The translations under genes were made by a program, and so were the position numbers. Shown here in pieces: positions 35,801 through 43,729 of a stretch of DNA of 64,000 bases. Location of the stretch: the NCBI RefSeq assembly GCF_017876405.1, contig NZ_JAGINW010000001.1:6151203-6215202 (forward strand), written 5' to 3'. How positions within the stretch are numbered: the first letter of the stretch is position 1; each line of letters begins with the position of its first letter. Under the pieces are notes generated by a model, which saw only the letters and a program-made list of their open reading frames with translations, was not told where the DNA came from and did no database searches. The stretch is from Kibdelosporangium banguiense (GTDB taxonomy: Bacteria > Actinomycetota > Actinomycetes > Mycobacteriales > Pseudonocardiaceae).

Positions 35801-36705
35801 GCGGCCAGGATCTGCGCTGCCTGCCTGGCCGCGTTGGATGCCGAGACCATCGCGTTGGCGCTACGCTGCAACGCCCGCACGCCTTGGCCGTGTGCGATCA
35901 GCAGGTTCTTACGCGCTTCCGAGGCACGGGCCGCTCTCTTGGCGACCTCGCTCAGCTTCTCCGCGGCCTTGGTGCGCTCTTCGAGGTCTTTCAGATATTG
36001 CTCACGTGCCACCGCGTCCCGTTTCGCGGCGTCCAGGTATCCACCGTTCAGGAACGCGGCGATCGCGGCGTCACCGGCGGCCAACGCCTCCTGGGCCGCT
36101 CTCTGCACGTCCGGGCCCGCCGTGGCCGCGAGCACGGTTACCCTGGCGCGCAACTCATCCGCGCGTGCCTCGGCTGCCCGGCGCGCCCGATCGTCCCGTT
36201 CGGTGGCGATGGTTTTGCCATACAGCAGGAAAATCTCACGGTCGTAGTCGGTGCCGGCGAGCACTCGGTCCACTTCGGCGTTGAAGACCGGTCCACCGGT
36301 GCCGTCCAACGCCTCGATCGTCGCCCGGTTCTGCCGCGCGGTCGCTTCGCGCCGAGTCTTCGCCCGCGCCGCCGCAGCGGGCCGGTCGGTGACCAGGAAC
36401 CGCCTGAACGCGGCGTTCGTGTTCTCCGCCAACGCCGCCAAGGCCACATCCCGGATCTCGAAGTCCTCGGACTTCTCCGCGTTCTCCATCACCAGCCAGC
36501 GAAGTTGCTGGTTGAGAGGTTCGCCGACGCCGCTCTGCCCGTCCCAGCCCGGATACGGGGTCTTGGGAATCGGCCGGGGACCCGGCGGTTCCTCAGCGGC
36601 TGTCAGATTGGCCGGTGCCGCCACGACCGGTTGCACCGCCCCGGCGGCGAACACCGACAACACCACCAGCAAAAGCAAAGCCTGCCATGCGGGTCTGCGC
36701 GCCAT
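32857..36705 (-). CDS. Large secreted ALF-repeat polymorphic toxin with Ala-rich coiled coil
   Basis: The 1,282-residue protein has a signal peptide (LLLLVVLSVFAAGAVQ), then ALF repeats to about 330, then about 650 residues of Ala/Glu/Arg-rich helical heptad-like sequence. A hydrophobic region lies near 1020-1085 (VTSFLFSIGAEVLLEV, INVLSFAVIVIKAIPIANAI), followed by a tail of about 150 residues. The tail has ELKHTVLGGGDSVASAGEC and LDLNSGHHQP, a pattern found at the C-terminus of many actinobacterial polymorphic toxins (type not assigned). Start 36705 is chosen because AGAAGG lies 6 nt upstream; the ATG at 36726 lacks a site. The next gene is an overlapping immunity candidate. Confidence 0.8.
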   Translation of the reverse strand: MARRPAWQALLLLVVLSVFAAGAVQPVVAAPANLTAAEEPPGPRPIPKTPYPGWDGQSGVGEPLNQQLRWLVMENAEKSEDFEIRDVALAALAENTNAAFRRFLVTDRPAAAARAKTRREATARQNRATIEALDGTGGPVFNAEVDRVLAGTDYDREIFLLYGKTIATERDDRARRAAEARADELRARVTVLAATAGPDVQRAAQEALAAGDAAIAAFLNGGYLDAAKRDAVAREQYLKDLEERTKAAEKLSEVAKRAARASEARKNLLIAHGQGVRALQRSANAMVSASNAARQAAQILAANEAGGHHSPESFRPAQEEVNRQLGYARAAATDARNAAVAAKTQADILIEIELPYGADWARMAEGMGAAARAAELATETAQQAIVATMATDAARDDQAKAEARAEQARRWRTHGEEHARATAALAEAARLHEVAGKDAANRTRSARESAQQAERLASFHADEARRQMETAEREQAQAAECRRTAEAERAKAEQYRRQAEAEAVTARNARAEAERKASIAAEYERRAVAQERISADALAATLREERNAEIARDHALAAEREKDIAEAKAQMYEHAEAYARGTEHEAAAHAAAVQARADARGASAAAFDARNAANAANGAAARSREYAILADGAAARARAAAQEASLHAARASEAASNAESAAAQTHYAATKANAAAADATAAEAQAAHHSREATRLAELATVQATAAALASDRSRDEADAANHEAVSAVTQSALAGRAALGARFSSAAILEPTNTAIIVVAPFTGSDLDADWIAEVARQAQGVGEQQAKAAQDRANEARDAAILAQWAADQAEGDAKAAYQASANAAKSAANAQQSAANAQKSAADAAVDGAKAREAAAAANRHDAAAHESAARARRAANQANEDAAIAGRSADQAAQDAIAANAAAQQAERDAAAANTAAEAAERSAAAAQAAAEQAQRNADAATASMERARQTGIEIQQALDRLEQQRLQQEAERRKSEAQQIASCVPGITSDDVELMESTDEGVAALGEYREIMQGCANGGSVTSFLFSIGAEVLLEVIGWRDLERCFGDGDVAACIWTIINVLSFAVIVIKAIPIANAIVKVVANIGKYLAKSERIKNILAKFTIVLEKLRKVCPIRGAASAAAWLSPCDLLPNKASPEEIAEELAAARRLGVSPIKGRTPEFDALVESEVPIKWAVLKDGTVRVIPKFKNGEELKHTVLGGGDSVASAGECVIRKKPDGSYEGVSLDLNSGHHQPPRQGSLGRKYWEIGRNAFIDIGILFSRMPSRAGAQSPVGTVK

Positions 36706-36766
36706 CACACACCTTCTGAAGGACATACGCCTGATGAACAGTGGGATGTGGATCGGTGGATCAGAT

Positions 36767-37810
36767 TCAGCGAGCCGGCTGCGTCATCCGCGTCTCGCCC
36801 TCGATCGCCTTGGCCAGCAACGCGTTCCAGGCCCGTGCCTGTTCTGCTGCCCACTCACGCTCAGCCGTCCAACTGGACTGCGTACGGGTCGCCACACCGG
36901 CGATCGGCTTCCAGTTCGGTCCGGTGGCAGCAGCCGCCGCCGCGGCGACCGCACGCCAGTTCGCGGCCTGCTGCAAGGCAATCTGCTCAGCGCCGGCCCA
37001 TGCTGTCCTGGCCGGGCCGGTGCTTTCGCCGGCCGTGCGCCACGCTCGGGCTGCCGCCGCCCTGGCCTGCTCACGAAACTCTTCCGCCGCACCGAGTGCG
37101 GCCTGCTCGGCTTCCTGCGCGTCGGCCAGCAGCCGCCGCACGGTGGCACGCCAACGCGCGTCGCTCTCGATTTCCTGGCGGCGATGGCTTTCCAGGTCCA
37201 GCACAGCCGCGTGAGTCCAGCCGTCGGCAAAGAACGCCACCAGATCGTCGTCGGTCGCGCCGGTGCGCGTCGCCCATGTCGCCGAGGCCCGAACCTGCGC
37301 CCCAGGGTCAGTCGCCGCCAGGTTGCGTACGAACGCCCGGTCTTCGGCCACCAGGGCACGGGCCAGGCTGCCCTCGGCGGCACGTGCCTGCCGGTCGCGG
37401 TTCTGTGCCGCGGCGAATCCCGTCAGGACGAACTCGGCGCGATCGGAATCCCCGCCGTTCAGCGCGTGCTGCGCCGCGGCGTGCACTTCCGGTGAGAACT
37501 CACTTGTGAACGTGGCCAGTACCCGCCGTGCGAAATCCGCGTGCTGTTCGCCGACCTCGTCGGCTCGTTGCACCGCGTCCCACAGTCCCACATCGACGAA
37601 TTCGTCGACCGCCGCGTCGCCGTCCTCGCTGATCAACGCGACCCAGGCGTCCGCACGAACCAGTTCCTGTGGATGCGAACCCGCCACCAGCCGCACGAAC
37701 TCGCGGTTCCATGCGGACAGTCCTGGGTCGGCGGCCGCGGCAGGCGCCGCGATCCCAAGCCCCGACAGCACAATGGCGAAGACGACGGCTGCCCATGAGT
37801 ACCTGACCAT
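36767..37810 (-). CDS. Secreted ALF-repeat protein, first gene of the ALF operon
   Basis: The 347-residue protein has a signal peptide (VVFAIVLSGLGIAAPAAA), ALF-type repeats (EFVRLVAGSHPQELVRADAW, EFVLTGFAAAQNRDRQA) and an Ala-rich helical C-terminus with TGPNWKPIAG. ATG 37810 has GGGGGG 6 nt upstream; the longer frame to 38059 is not coding-like. It carries no AbfB, LGFP or toxin tail. It begins the five-gene minus-strand operon and is divergent from the Tat-protein operon, with 249 bp between them for both promoters. Confidence 0.78.
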   Translation of the reverse strand: MVRYSWAAVVFAIVLSGLGIAAPAAAADPGLSAWNREFVRLVAGSHPQELVRADAWVALISEDGDAAVDEFVDVGLWDAVQRADEVGEQHADFARRVLATFTSEFSPEVHAAAQHALNGGDSDRAEFVLTGFAAAQNRDRQARAAEGSLARALVAEDRAFVRNLAATDPGAQVRASATWATRTGATDDDLVAFFADGWTHAAVLDLESHRRQEIESDARWRATVRRLLADAQEAEQAALGAAEEFREQARAAAARAWRTAGESTGPARTAWAGAEQIALQQAANWRAVAAAAAAATGPNWKPIAGVATRTQSSWTAEREWAAEQARAWNALLAKAIEGETRMTQPAR

Positions 37811-38059
37811 GACTAACCCCCCAGTTAGTTGGATGATCAATAATGACCATCCAGCCAGGAAAGTAGCGTGTTTGTGGTCTGCCGGACAAGTGCCTGTGTC
37901 AATTCGAGCGCTTTGCTGTGCGGCGGCATCCTGTGTTGCCGCACAGCTTTGGACCACCCAGCGGAACTTACATTGCGCCATAAGGATCTCCGTGCGAGGA
38001 TCGAAGGCCGGTACGGTTCGTTGCGGGTGCCGGGGGGCGCCGGCCGACTGGGGGCGCAT

Positions 38060-38668
38060 ATGAATCCTGCGATCAGCAGGCGCAAGGCGTTAAAGGGAAC
38101 AACTGCGGCTCTGGTGACGGTCGCGGTCGGCGCGTCGACCAGCGTGGCCGCTGCTCAGGACGTGTCCTGGACTGCCACGTCGGCCTTTGGCGTGCAATGG
38201 GAAATGACATCCCGGATTGTCAGCAGGCTGCCGGTGTCGGCCCGTTACGGCCTGCCGATTCCCGTCGGCCAGGTGATTGTCGGCGCGACCTGTCCGGGGT
38301 ACTTCATCGAACAGGTCCGGCAGATGACCGACATGGTGGCGGTGGGCGGAAGCGGGGAGTGCACCATCACAATTGTCGACGCGCGCGGGCTGACCGCACA
38401 TGCGACCGTCGGTCTGAACTTTCCGCCGACTCCGTTCCCTGACACGGAGATCGACTTCACGATCACCGGCACTGCCGCGATCATCAGGCCACTTCCCTTG
38501 CCGCTGCCGCGCAACAGAGGGCCGATGCGGATCAGCCTTGATCCGGAGGCGCTGATGACCATGAGCGGATGGGCGGCCGACGGCAGTGTGTGGGGCGAGG
38601 GCATCCAGGTCTCGCTCGCGATGAACAACGGCCAGGATCCGTTACTGGTCACAATGGACATTCGTTGA
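38060..38668 (+). CDS. Tat-signal secreted protein, paralogue 1
   Basis: The 202-residue protein begins MNPAISRRKALKGTTAALVT, a twin-arginine signal ending near VAAAQD. The mature part is beta-rich, with ARYGLPIPVGQVIVGATC, GSGECTITIVDARGLTAHA and a proline-rich PLPLPLPRNRGPMRI. I recognise no family. It is about half identical by eye to the next protein, so the two arose by tandem duplication. It opens a five-gene operon with a peptidase and isoprenoid enzymes. Confidence 0.75.
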   Translation: MNPAISRRKALKGTTAALVTVAVGASTSVAAAQDVSWTATSAFGVQWEMTSRIVSRLPVSARYGLPIPVGQVIVGATCPGYFIEQVRQMTDMVAVGGSGECTITIVDARGLTAHATVGLNFPPTPFPDTEIDFTITGTAAIIRPLPLPLPRNRGPMRISLDPEALMTMSGWAADGSVWGEGIQVSLAMNNGQDPLLVTMDIR

Positions 38669-38690
38669 CAGTGTCAGTGGGGGAGCGCAC

Positions 38691-39281
38691 ATGAGTCCTG
38701 CGATCAGCAGGCGTACCGCGATAATGGGAGCGACCGGCGCCCTCATGACGGTTGCCGCCGGCCCGGCAGCGGCAACCAGCGGACTGGTCTGGAGGGCCAA
38801 CGCCAGCCAGGCGATCCTCTGGGACATGCCGTCGCGGATCATCACCAGGCTGCCGACCGTGGCCCGTTACGGCCAGCCCATCGCGGTGGGCACGATCATC
38901 GTTCAGGCCACGTGCACAGCGGACGTGGTCGGCAAGCTCAGAAGAGCGAACATAGACCGGGTGAGCGGAACCGGGAAATGCAGTCTCACCGCGACCGACC
39001 CACGCGGTCTGACCGCCCAGTTCCTGGTCGATCTGACCTTCCCGCAGACACCGATGCCCGAGACCGACGTCGACTTCCTGATCACCGGCACGGCCGCGAT
39101 CACCAGCCCGCTCCCACTACCGTTGCCCAGGAACAAAGGGCCGATGCGGATCGCCATGGACCCACGGGCCCGCGCGGACATGATCGGCTGGAAACCGACC
39201 GGCACCAACCTTCTCGGGTTCGTCACACTGACCCTGAAGGACGGTCAGGACCCGACTCTGACCACGATCGACATCCGCTGA
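38691..39281 (+). CDS. Tat-signal secreted protein, paralogue 2
   Basis: The 196-residue protein begins MSPAISRRTAIMGATGALMT, another twin-arginine signal. It shares with its neighbour ARYGQPIAVGTIIVQATC, GTGKCSLTATDPRGLTAQF, PLPLPLPRNKGPMRIAMDP and the C-terminal DIR. Two or three cysteines are kept in both. Tat export implies folding before transport, possibly with a bound ligand. The function is unknown. Confidence 0.75.
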   Translation: MSPAISRRTAIMGATGALMTVAAGPAAATSGLVWRANASQAILWDMPSRIITRLPTVARYGQPIAVGTIIVQATCTADVVGKLRRANIDRVSGTGKCSLTATDPRGLTAQFLVDLTFPQTPMPETDVDFLITGTAAITSPLPLPLPRNKGPMRIAMDPRARADMIGWKPTGTNLLGFVTLTLKDGQDPTLTTIDIR

Positions 39282-39301
39282 ACGGGCGCTGGGGAACAGA
39301 C

Positions 39302-40831
39302 ATGAGCATTTGCATGACACCTGAGGTCGCGGCCGCCCTGGACCGGGCCAAAGCCGAACTGGCGCAACAGTTCCTGAGCGATCCTGGCGTGGTCGGTGTC
39401 GCCAAGGGCTTCCGTAGCCGGGGCGGCGAACTCACCGACGAACCAGTGGCCGTGGTCATGGTGCTGAAGAAACGGCGGGAGGCGTTGATATCCCGGCGAC
39501 GGCTGCTCCCGAAGACTGTGGAGGTCGACGGGCGAAGCTACGGTGTCGACGTCGTGGAGACCGGCGAGTTCACCTTCTCCGGCACGGCGGCGGGCGCCGG
39601 AGTCAGCGACATCGTGGAACGGATACGTCCACCGCTTCAGGGATCCAGTATCGGCAACGCGGTCGACGGCAGTCACGGCACGTTGGGCTGTCTGGTCCGG
39701 GACAAGACGGACGGGACGATCTGCGTGCTGTCGGCGAACCATGTCCTGGCGAACTTCGGGCATTCGAGCCTTGGTGAGAACACCGTGCAGCCCAGTGTCA
39801 AGGACGGTGGCGGGCCTGCCAACGACACGGTCGCCACCCTCAAGCGGTTCGTCCCGTTGGTCAAGGAGGCCGACGGAGCGAACACAGTGGACGCCGCGAT
39901 CGCTCAGCTGGCGCCCGATATCGAGGTCGACACGGCGGTGGCCCGTAACCTGATGGCACCCATCTCGCCGACCCATCCCGTGATCGGAATGGCCTTCATC
40001 TCCAGCAAGCTCGGCGCGTGTTTCATCGCCAAGATCGACTCGATCCTGCGGAAGCTGGACGTCGAACTGCTGACACCGAATTCGACCGCGCCCGCCGTGG
40101 TGGGCAGGCCGATCGAGAAAGTCGGCCGCAGCACGGGATACACGTCGAGCTTCATCCTGGACACCTCGGCCACGGTCGTGGTCAACGGCTACCGGTTCGA
40201 GGATCTGGTCTTCGCGCAACGGTTCTCGATGACCGGCGACTCAGGTGCGGTGGTGTGCGAAGGCGGGAACGGCCGGACACCGACACCCATCGACTACGTC
40301 GAATGCCGCATGCTCGCGACCTCAGGAACGTACTACGACCTGCCGCTCACTGGCGACAACGACCTCGCGGACAAGGCACGCGACGAGTTCCTCGGCCAGA
40401 GCAAGACCGGCAACCTCATCGTCCAGGCGATCTACCTGAACATGGAGCGAGGGATCGAACGGCTGCAAGCCGTCGGCGACGGTACTGCGGAGGAACGCGC
40501 CCAGGCACGTCTGTACTACGACCGATATCGGGCGGTTGTCGCATCCGTGCTCGCGGACCCGAACTCCACGGTCGCGCTGAACCAAGGGCATCTCGACGAC
40601 GTCCGGCACATGTTCGCCGGTCTTTCGCCGGAACTGGTGACCGCGGCGGAAAAGGATGTTCTGTGGGTGTTGTTCGACCAGGTCCTCACGCCCGCTCTCG
40701 GCATGAACCGCAGGCAACTGATCACGTATATGGATGATCTTGCGGTCTATAACCGGGTGCGCCTGCATCTGCTGGCAATTCCTGATCTTGAACTGGACGG
40801 TTCGTACACGTTCTCGTCCGGCCAAAGATGA
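39302..40831 (+). CDS. Trypsin-like serine peptidase, cytoplasmic type
   Basis: The 509-residue protein has no signal peptide. The N-terminus carries DPGVVGVAKGFRSRGGEL...VAVVMVLKKRR...VDGRSYGVDVVETG, a prodomain-like segment seen in bacterial trypsin-fold proteins related to plant NAL1. The triad can be read as His147 (SANHVL), Asp197 (NTVDAAIAQL) and Ser314 (MTGDSGAVV). The last about 120 residues are helical. Start ATG 39302 has GGGGA upstream; a longer frame covers the preceding gene. Its stop overlaps the prenyl-synthase ATG. Its substrate might be a product of the same operon (inference). Confidence 0.8.
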   Translation: MSICMTPEVAAALDRAKAELAQQFLSDPGVVGVAKGFRSRGGELTDEPVAVVMVLKKRREALISRRRLLPKTVEVDGRSYGVDVVETGEFTFSGTAAGAGVSDIVERIRPPLQGSSIGNAVDGSHGTLGCLVRDKTDGTICVLSANHVLANFGHSSLGENTVQPSVKDGGGPANDTVATLKRFVPLVKEADGANTVDAAIAQLAPDIEVDTAVARNLMAPISPTHPVIGMAFISSKLGACFIAKIDSILRKLDVELLTPNSTAPAVVGRPIEKVGRSTGYTSSFILDTSATVVVNGYRFEDLVFAQRFSMTGDSGAVVCEGGNGRTPTPIDYVECRMLATSGTYYDLPLTGDNDLADKARDEFLGQSKTGNLIVQAIYLNMERGIERLQAVGDGTAEERAQARLYYDRYRAVVASVLADPNSTVALNQGHLDDVRHMFAGLSPELVTAAEKDVLWVLFDQVLTPALGMNRRQLITYMDDLAVYNRVRLHLLAIPDLELDGSYTFSSGQR

Positions 40832-41748
40832 CCACTGCGGTACGCGGGCATTTGGCCCGCCTGGTCGCAGGTTTGCCCGCGGTATTGCGTGACGCGGTCA
40901 GCGGTTTGGTGGAACGACCCGGCAAACAGCTCCGCTCGACCATGCTCACCGCCTGCGCCGGATATGGGTCCGCTGATTCGGACCGGGTAGCCAGGCTTGG
41001 CGCGGTGGTCGAATTGGTGCACTTGGCATCCCTGGTGCACGACGACGTGATCGACCGTGCCACGGTCCGCAGGGGGAATCCCGCAGTGCATGTCGTCGTC
41101 GGCGCCGACCTGGCGATGCTGGCCGGACTCGCATGTCTCGCGGCGGCTGGCGCCGAAGCCGCCGAACTCGGTGCCGGAGTGAGCATCGCGGTGAGCCGTA
41201 CTGTCGCCGAACTCAGCCTTGGCGAACTGCTCGACGTGGAGCGCGGTTTCGACACCGAACTGCCCATAGGTGACTATCTGGAGCTGGTCCGGCGCAAAAC
41301 CGGGTCGCTGTTCCGGCTTTGCTGCCTGCTCGGCGCCGGTGAGGCCCGGCTTGATGACGGAGCCCGGCACGCACTGGCACGGTTCGGCACCGAGTTCGGC
41401 ATCGCGTTCCAGGTCCTCGACGACTGTCTGGACCTGGCGGCTGCGGATCAGGACAAGCCACGCGGCACCGACCACCTGCTGGGCCTGTTCGGCGCACCGA
41501 CCCTGTATGCGTTACGCGCGGACTCGTCCGGTGAGCTAGGTCGGCTACTCCTGGCCCCATCGCTGACCGAATCCGACCTGGACACCGTCCGGTCGCTCGT
41601 CGCTGCCCGGGGTGGTCTGGCCGCCGCGACACAGCTCGCGACTACCCACTATCAACGCGCTCTGGCCGCATTGGCTGAAACGCCCGCGCATCCGGCCCGC
41701 CACGAGCTGCAGGCCATGGCCGAGTCAAGCTGGCAGGGCCGCCAATGA
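40828..41748 (+). CDS. Polyprenyl diphosphate synthase
   Basis: The 306-residue protein has GKQLRSTM, the first Asp-rich motif LVHDDVIDRATVRRGNPA and the second LDDCLDLAAADQDKPRG, so the catalytic residues look complete. It would lengthen an allylic diphosphate by IPP units; product length cannot be read reliably. The ATG overlaps the peptidase stop and its own stop overlaps the next ATG. The next protein carries a degenerate synthase domain, so the two may form a heteromer. Confidence 0.88.
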   Translation: MTTAVRGHLARLVAGLPAVLRDAVSGLVERPGKQLRSTMLTACAGYGSADSDRVARLGAVVELVHLASLVHDDVIDRATVRRGNPAVHVVVGADLAMLAGLACLAAAGAEAAELGAGVSIAVSRTVAELSLGELLDVERGFDTELPIGDYLELVRRKTGSLFRLCCLLGAGEARLDDGARHALARFGTEFGIAFQVLDDCLDLAAADQDKPRGTDHLLGLFGAPTLYALRADSSGELGRLLLAPSLTESDLDTVRSLVAARGGLAAATQLATTHYQRALAALAETPAHPARHELQAMAESSWQGRQ

Positions 41749-43709
41749 GCCGACAGGTAACGGTGCTCGTCGTGGGCGCCGGCCCGGCCGGCGCGGTGAC
41801 CGCTGCTGCTTTGGCCCGGCAAGGAGTGCGTACCTTACTTGTCGACCGCGCAACACCCGCGCGATCTGACCATGATCTGCTGCTCAGCGCTCCAGCGTGG
41901 CACAGCCTTCGCTCGATTGGCGTGACGGCCTCGAACCAGATGCGTCCGGTCGAGCTGTGGTTCGACGCCGGGACCCGGCATCTGTTGCCCGACGCCGGCT
42001 TCACTGTCGAGAGCCGGCTGTCTTTGGAAGCCAGGCTGCTCGCGCACGCGATCGAGTCAGGCGCCGAGTACGTTCGCGGCACCGTGGAATCGTGGGACGG
42101 GCACGAGGCGATCATCGACGGGCGCCAGGTTGTGCACGCCGAACATGTCGTCACCGCAGTTGGTGCTGTCCAACAGGGTCGCTCGGCGCACGGTGCGGGG
42201 CTCAGCTGTGCTCGGCGGTTCACCGGGGCCGTATCGTCGCGCATCATCCTGCGGCTGCTCACGCCCGACGATTCCGATCCGCGGAGCCAACCGGCGTGTG
42301 CCTGGCTCGCTCCTGGTGCTGATGGCGACTACACGGTGGGCGTGACCGTGATGGGCGGTACCGCCGCGTCGCTGGAGCCGGCACGGCTTCTGGACGATGC
42401 GCTCGCCGCGCTTGGCATCGCCGAGCCGGGCCGTCCGCTCGGGCCGGTCATCAGTGGACCGGTCAACAGTGGATTCAGCCCGGACCCGGATGCCGGTGAT
42501 CTCCGCGTCGGCGACGCGGCCGGACTGGTCAACCCGTTCACCGGGGAGGGCATGAGCTCCGCGATCCAAAGTGGCCTGATCGCCGCTCGGTGCATTGCCG
42601 CGCACATCGGCGATCCGGCTGCTGCAAGACGTATATACGCTCGCGACCTGAGCGCGACCTTCGTCGGCTATTTCGAGACCGCTCGCCACGCGGCGCGGCG
42701 CTATCACCTTGCCTGGCGCGTGCTTGCCGCCAGTGCGGGCAGCGACAGCGCCTTCTTTGTCAAGGGCCGCCGGGCAATCCTGCTGCCGGAAGGACTCTCC
42801 GAACTGGCCGGAGCCGAACCGCTGGCTCTGCCAAGTGGCGTAACACCACTGTTGATGCCGTTTCTCTTGGCCTGTGACGAGGTCGCGGTCACCACAGTGC
42901 GCCACGAGTGGCCGTTCCTCGCTCGGCTTCTGGTCACCGGCGCAGCCTCGACCGAGTACCGGATCCGGCCCGCAGTCCTCCTTTTCGCCGCCATACTCGC
43001 CGATGGAGCCATACCGGCAGCCGGCCACGCCAGCATGGGCGCCGCGATCGAACTGGCTTTCCTCGGCACAATGGCATTACTCGGCTCGGCCGCACCGACG
43101 CGCCGCGACCGCGGTGTCGACTGGCAATCGGCCACCTGCGTACTGGCCAGCGATTACCTGCTGAGCCAGGCCTCGCGCCTGGTGGCCGAATTCCACCCGG
43201 AGATTTCCTGGGCCTTCGCCGACTGGCTGGCCGAACTGGCCGCGTTGCGGGCCGAATCCCTGACCACCACCGGCTCGGCCGGCGCACGCGACGTGTTCGC
43301 GGCCCTTTTCGAATTCCCCCTGCGGATCGGCGCCGAACTCGGCAAGGTCTCACCGGGGACCGGGCAGGCACTGCGCGCGTACGGAACCGTTTTGGGGCAT
43401 ATGTTTCTCCACACTGAGGACATACTCGCCGTCCGCGGCCAACGTACTCGGCTGGACGCCACCTTGAACGCCCTGCTCACGAGCAAGGTCTCGGCCCTTC
43501 CCGCACTCCTGCCCGATCGCGTTCTGACCGCGCGGACTCTTCAGCAGGATCCCGATTTGAGGTCGGCGGCGTTGACCGTCACGTCCAAGGAGGCACGAAC
43601 CGCCTGGCACGCGACGCACGAAGCGACAGCATCGGTGCCCAACTCGGTGTCCCGCCTGATCCTGACGAAATTCGCCGGCACACTGGGCGAGCCCGCTTTA
43701 CCGTCCTGA
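41745..43709 (+). CDS. Geranylgeranyl-reductase-type flavoprotein fused to a degenerate prenyl-synthase domain
   Basis: The 654-residue protein has an N-terminal FAD domain (VLVVGAGPAGAVTAAALARQG, and GDAAGLVNPFTGEGMSSA near 255) of the geranylgeranyl reductase family to about residue 390. The remaining 260 residues align with polyprenyl synthases. There the first Asp motif is replaced (AAIELAFLGTMALLG) and the second reads HTEDILAVRG, so the domain is probably not catalytic. A reductase acting on isoprenoid chains, held next to the active synthase by its dead domain, is the simplest model. The fusion is not one I know from the literature. Confidence 0.8.
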   Translation: MSRQVTVLVVGAGPAGAVTAAALARQGVRTLLVDRATPARSDHDLLLSAPAWHSLRSIGVTASNQMRPVELWFDAGTRHLLPDAGFTVESRLSLEARLLAHAIESGAEYVRGTVESWDGHEAIIDGRQVVHAEHVVTAVGAVQQGRSAHGAGLSCARRFTGAVSSRIILRLLTPDDSDPRSQPACAWLAPGADGDYTVGVTVMGGTAASLEPARLLDDALAALGIAEPGRPLGPVISGPVNSGFSPDPDAGDLRVGDAAGLVNPFTGEGMSSAIQSGLIAARCIAAHIGDPAAARRIYARDLSATFVGYFETARHAARRYHLAWRVLAASAGSDSAFFVKGRRAILLPEGLSELAGAEPLALPSGVTPLLMPFLLACDEVAVTTVRHEWPFLARLLVTGAASTEYRIRPAVLLFAAILADGAIPAAGHASMGAAIELAFLGTMALLGSAAPTRRDRGVDWQSATCVLASDYLLSQASRLVAEFHPEISWAFADWLAELAALRAESLTTTGSAGARDVFAALFEFPLRIGAELGKVSPGTGQALRAYGTVLGHMFLHTEDILAVRGQRTRLDATLNALLTSKVSALPALLPDRVLTARTLQQDPDLRSAALTVTSKEARTAWHATHEATASVPNSVSRLILTKFAGTLGEPALPS

Positions 43710-43729
43710 ATGGAACCGGTTGCGGCGGC

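Noticed and set aside
32992..37509. 1,505-codon plus-strand frame opposite the toxin
   Set aside because: It arises because the Ala-rich coiled coil lacks stops on the other strand. The Gly/Cys/Arg-rich product has no domain.
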